Shown in pieces: positions 7,236 through 7,554 of a DNA stretch of 7,554 bases. Within the stretch, counting starts at the first letter, position 1; each line of letters begins with the position of its first letter. Below the pieces are notes generated by a model, which searched no databases, was not told the origin of the DNA, and worked only from the letters and a program-made list of their open reading frames with translations. The stretch comes from Chlorobiota bacterium (GTDB taxonomy: Bacteria; Bacteroidota; Bacteroidia; Bacteroidales; JAADJA01): the NCBI GenBank assembly GCA_030592565.1, contig JAUVIX010000176.1, positions 1 to 7,554 of the forward strand, read 5' to 3'. Made by a program: the position numbers and the translations under genes.

Positions 7236-7265
7236 TTTCCGTTTTAACTAAAAAGTGTAACTTTG
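7236..7265 (+). promoter_or_regulatory. Possible Bacteroidota promoter in the right intergenic region
   Basis: TAACTTTG at 7258-7265 is an exact match to the -7 consensus TAnnTTTG. Eighteen nt upstream, TTTC at 7236-7239 matches three of four -33 bases. A start near 7272 would give a leader of about 270 nt to the possible start codon at 7546, or a separate small RNA. The imperfect -33 box keeps this tentative. Confidence 0.33.
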
Positions 7266-7380
7266 CTGCTGTTTTCATAAACACCTTTCAACAAATTTTC
7301 TTTTTTTAATTTTTTTTGAAATGTATCTAATATTTGAAAAAATATGTATGGATTTGAATATGGTTTGTTTTATGGATTTA

Positions 7381-7407
7381 GGTATTTTTCGATGACCAAA
7401 ATATACC
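7381..7407 (+). other. Hairpin GGTAT/ATACC
   Basis: GGTAT at 7381-7385 pairs with ATACC at 7403-7407. The stem extends inward through TTTT (7386-7389) and AAAA (7398-7401) if T7402 is bulged, giving nine pairs around an 8-nt loop. There is no T tract after it. Confidence 0.3.
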
Positions 7408-7424
7408 CTTGGCTTCTATGGAAT

Positions 7425-7451
7425 AGTGCTTTTGTTTTAATAACCAGCACT
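7425..7451 (+). other. Hairpin AGTGCT/AGCACT
   Basis: AGTGCT at 7425-7430 and AGCACT at 7446-7451 form six pairs with a 15-nt loop, followed by TT and the palindrome ACTTTAAAGT. It could be part of a structured leader or RNA. As a terminator it is poor, because the loop is long and the T tract short. Confidence 0.25.
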
Positions 7452-7545
7452 TTAAAGTTTCACGCCCCAAAGTACTTTTTAGTTAGAAAAAATGTGTATA
7501 CTTTTACAACTAAATATTTTATTAAAATAGTAAAATTATTGAAAT

Positions 7546-7554
7546 ATGGAAGAA
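7546..7554 (+). CDS. Possible start of a further gene cut by the right edge
   Basis: The window ends ATGGAAGAA (Met-Glu-Glu) after an A/T-rich stretch of the kind seen upstream of the other starts here. With only three codons visible, neither product nor reality of the gene can be judged. It is noted because the preceding region otherwise has no gene to serve. Confidence 0.25.

Larger units (their letters stand above)
7170..7500. repeat. Collinear short inverted repeats
   Basis: TATACACAT at 7170-7178 is inverted as ATGTGTATA at 7492-7500. TAACTAAAAAGT at 7245-7256 is inverted as ACTTTTTAGTTA at 7474-7485. The second pair extends by ACTTTG (7260-7265) against CAAAGT (7468-7473) after a 3-nt gap. 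The motifs run in the same order on both arms but with different spacing (66 nt on the left, 6 nt on the right). I see no target-site duplication and no transposase, so a degenerate mobile element is only one possibility, and AT-rich chance is another. Confidence 0.35.
7106..7545. other. About 440-nt intergenic region without a convincing gene
   Basis: This is AT-rich sequence with no open frame of useful length on either strand. The longest ATG frame I could follow by eye on the + strand (7321-7395) is 24 codons with no family resemblance. TTATACTTTT occurs at 7211-7220 and 7229-7238, and TATACTTTT at 7497-7505. A perfect 10-bp palindrome, ACTTTAAAGT, sits at 7449-7458. The promoter-like site, inverted repeats and hairpins inside this stretch are listed separately. 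I found no tRNA, rRNA or CRISPR pattern. Confidence 0.6.

Noticed and set aside
7321..7395. 24-codon ATG frame in the right intergenic region
   Set aside because: Too short, no ribosome binding signal, no family resemblance; expected by chance in AT-rich DNA.

Overview
The window is a low-GC stretch that looks like a chromosomal segment from a member of the Bacteroidota. The strongest evidence is a secreted protein ending in a type IX secretion system (T9SS) type A sorting domain. Supporting signs are a sequence matching the Bacteroidota promoter pattern (TTTG, 19 nt, TAnnTTTG), the lack of clear Shine-Dalgarno sites, and long signal peptides ending in YSQ or AQ. I cannot assign a genus. All genes read on the + strand.

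Layout: (1) 2-472 is the C-terminal part of a family C69 dipeptidase, cut by the left edge, followed by a possible hairpin terminator. (2) 650-2764 encodes a 704-residue multi-pass membrane protein of the O-antigen ligase/polymerase (Wzy_C) family with TPR repeats at its C-terminus. (3) A near-consensus promoter overlaps the end of that gene and leads into 2804-4381. That gene encodes a 525-residue exported protein of four Ig-like (IPT/TIG-like) repeats on a 99-residue period, plus the T9SS sorting domain. (4) 4438-7056 encodes an 872-residue exported M14 zinc carboxypeptidase-like protein with a C-terminal amidotransferase-like region. It is followed by a good intrinsic terminator. (5) About 490 bases after it hold no convincing gene, but contain short hairpins, collinear inverted repeats and a promoter-like -7 box. 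A start codon may lie at the extreme right edge.

How the genes might work together is inference. A dipeptidase and an envelope or secreted carboxypeptidase fit a peptide-degrading lifestyle. The T9SS cargo is probably surface-anchored or released, and the Wzy_C protein belongs to cell-surface glycan assembly. Gaps of 177, 39 and 56 nt, each with a possible promoter or hairpin, argue against one tight operon. I see no defence system, mobile-element gene, CRISPR array or RNA gene. Most of the window is ordinary; the least explained parts are the 99-residue repeat protein and the right-hand intergenic region.
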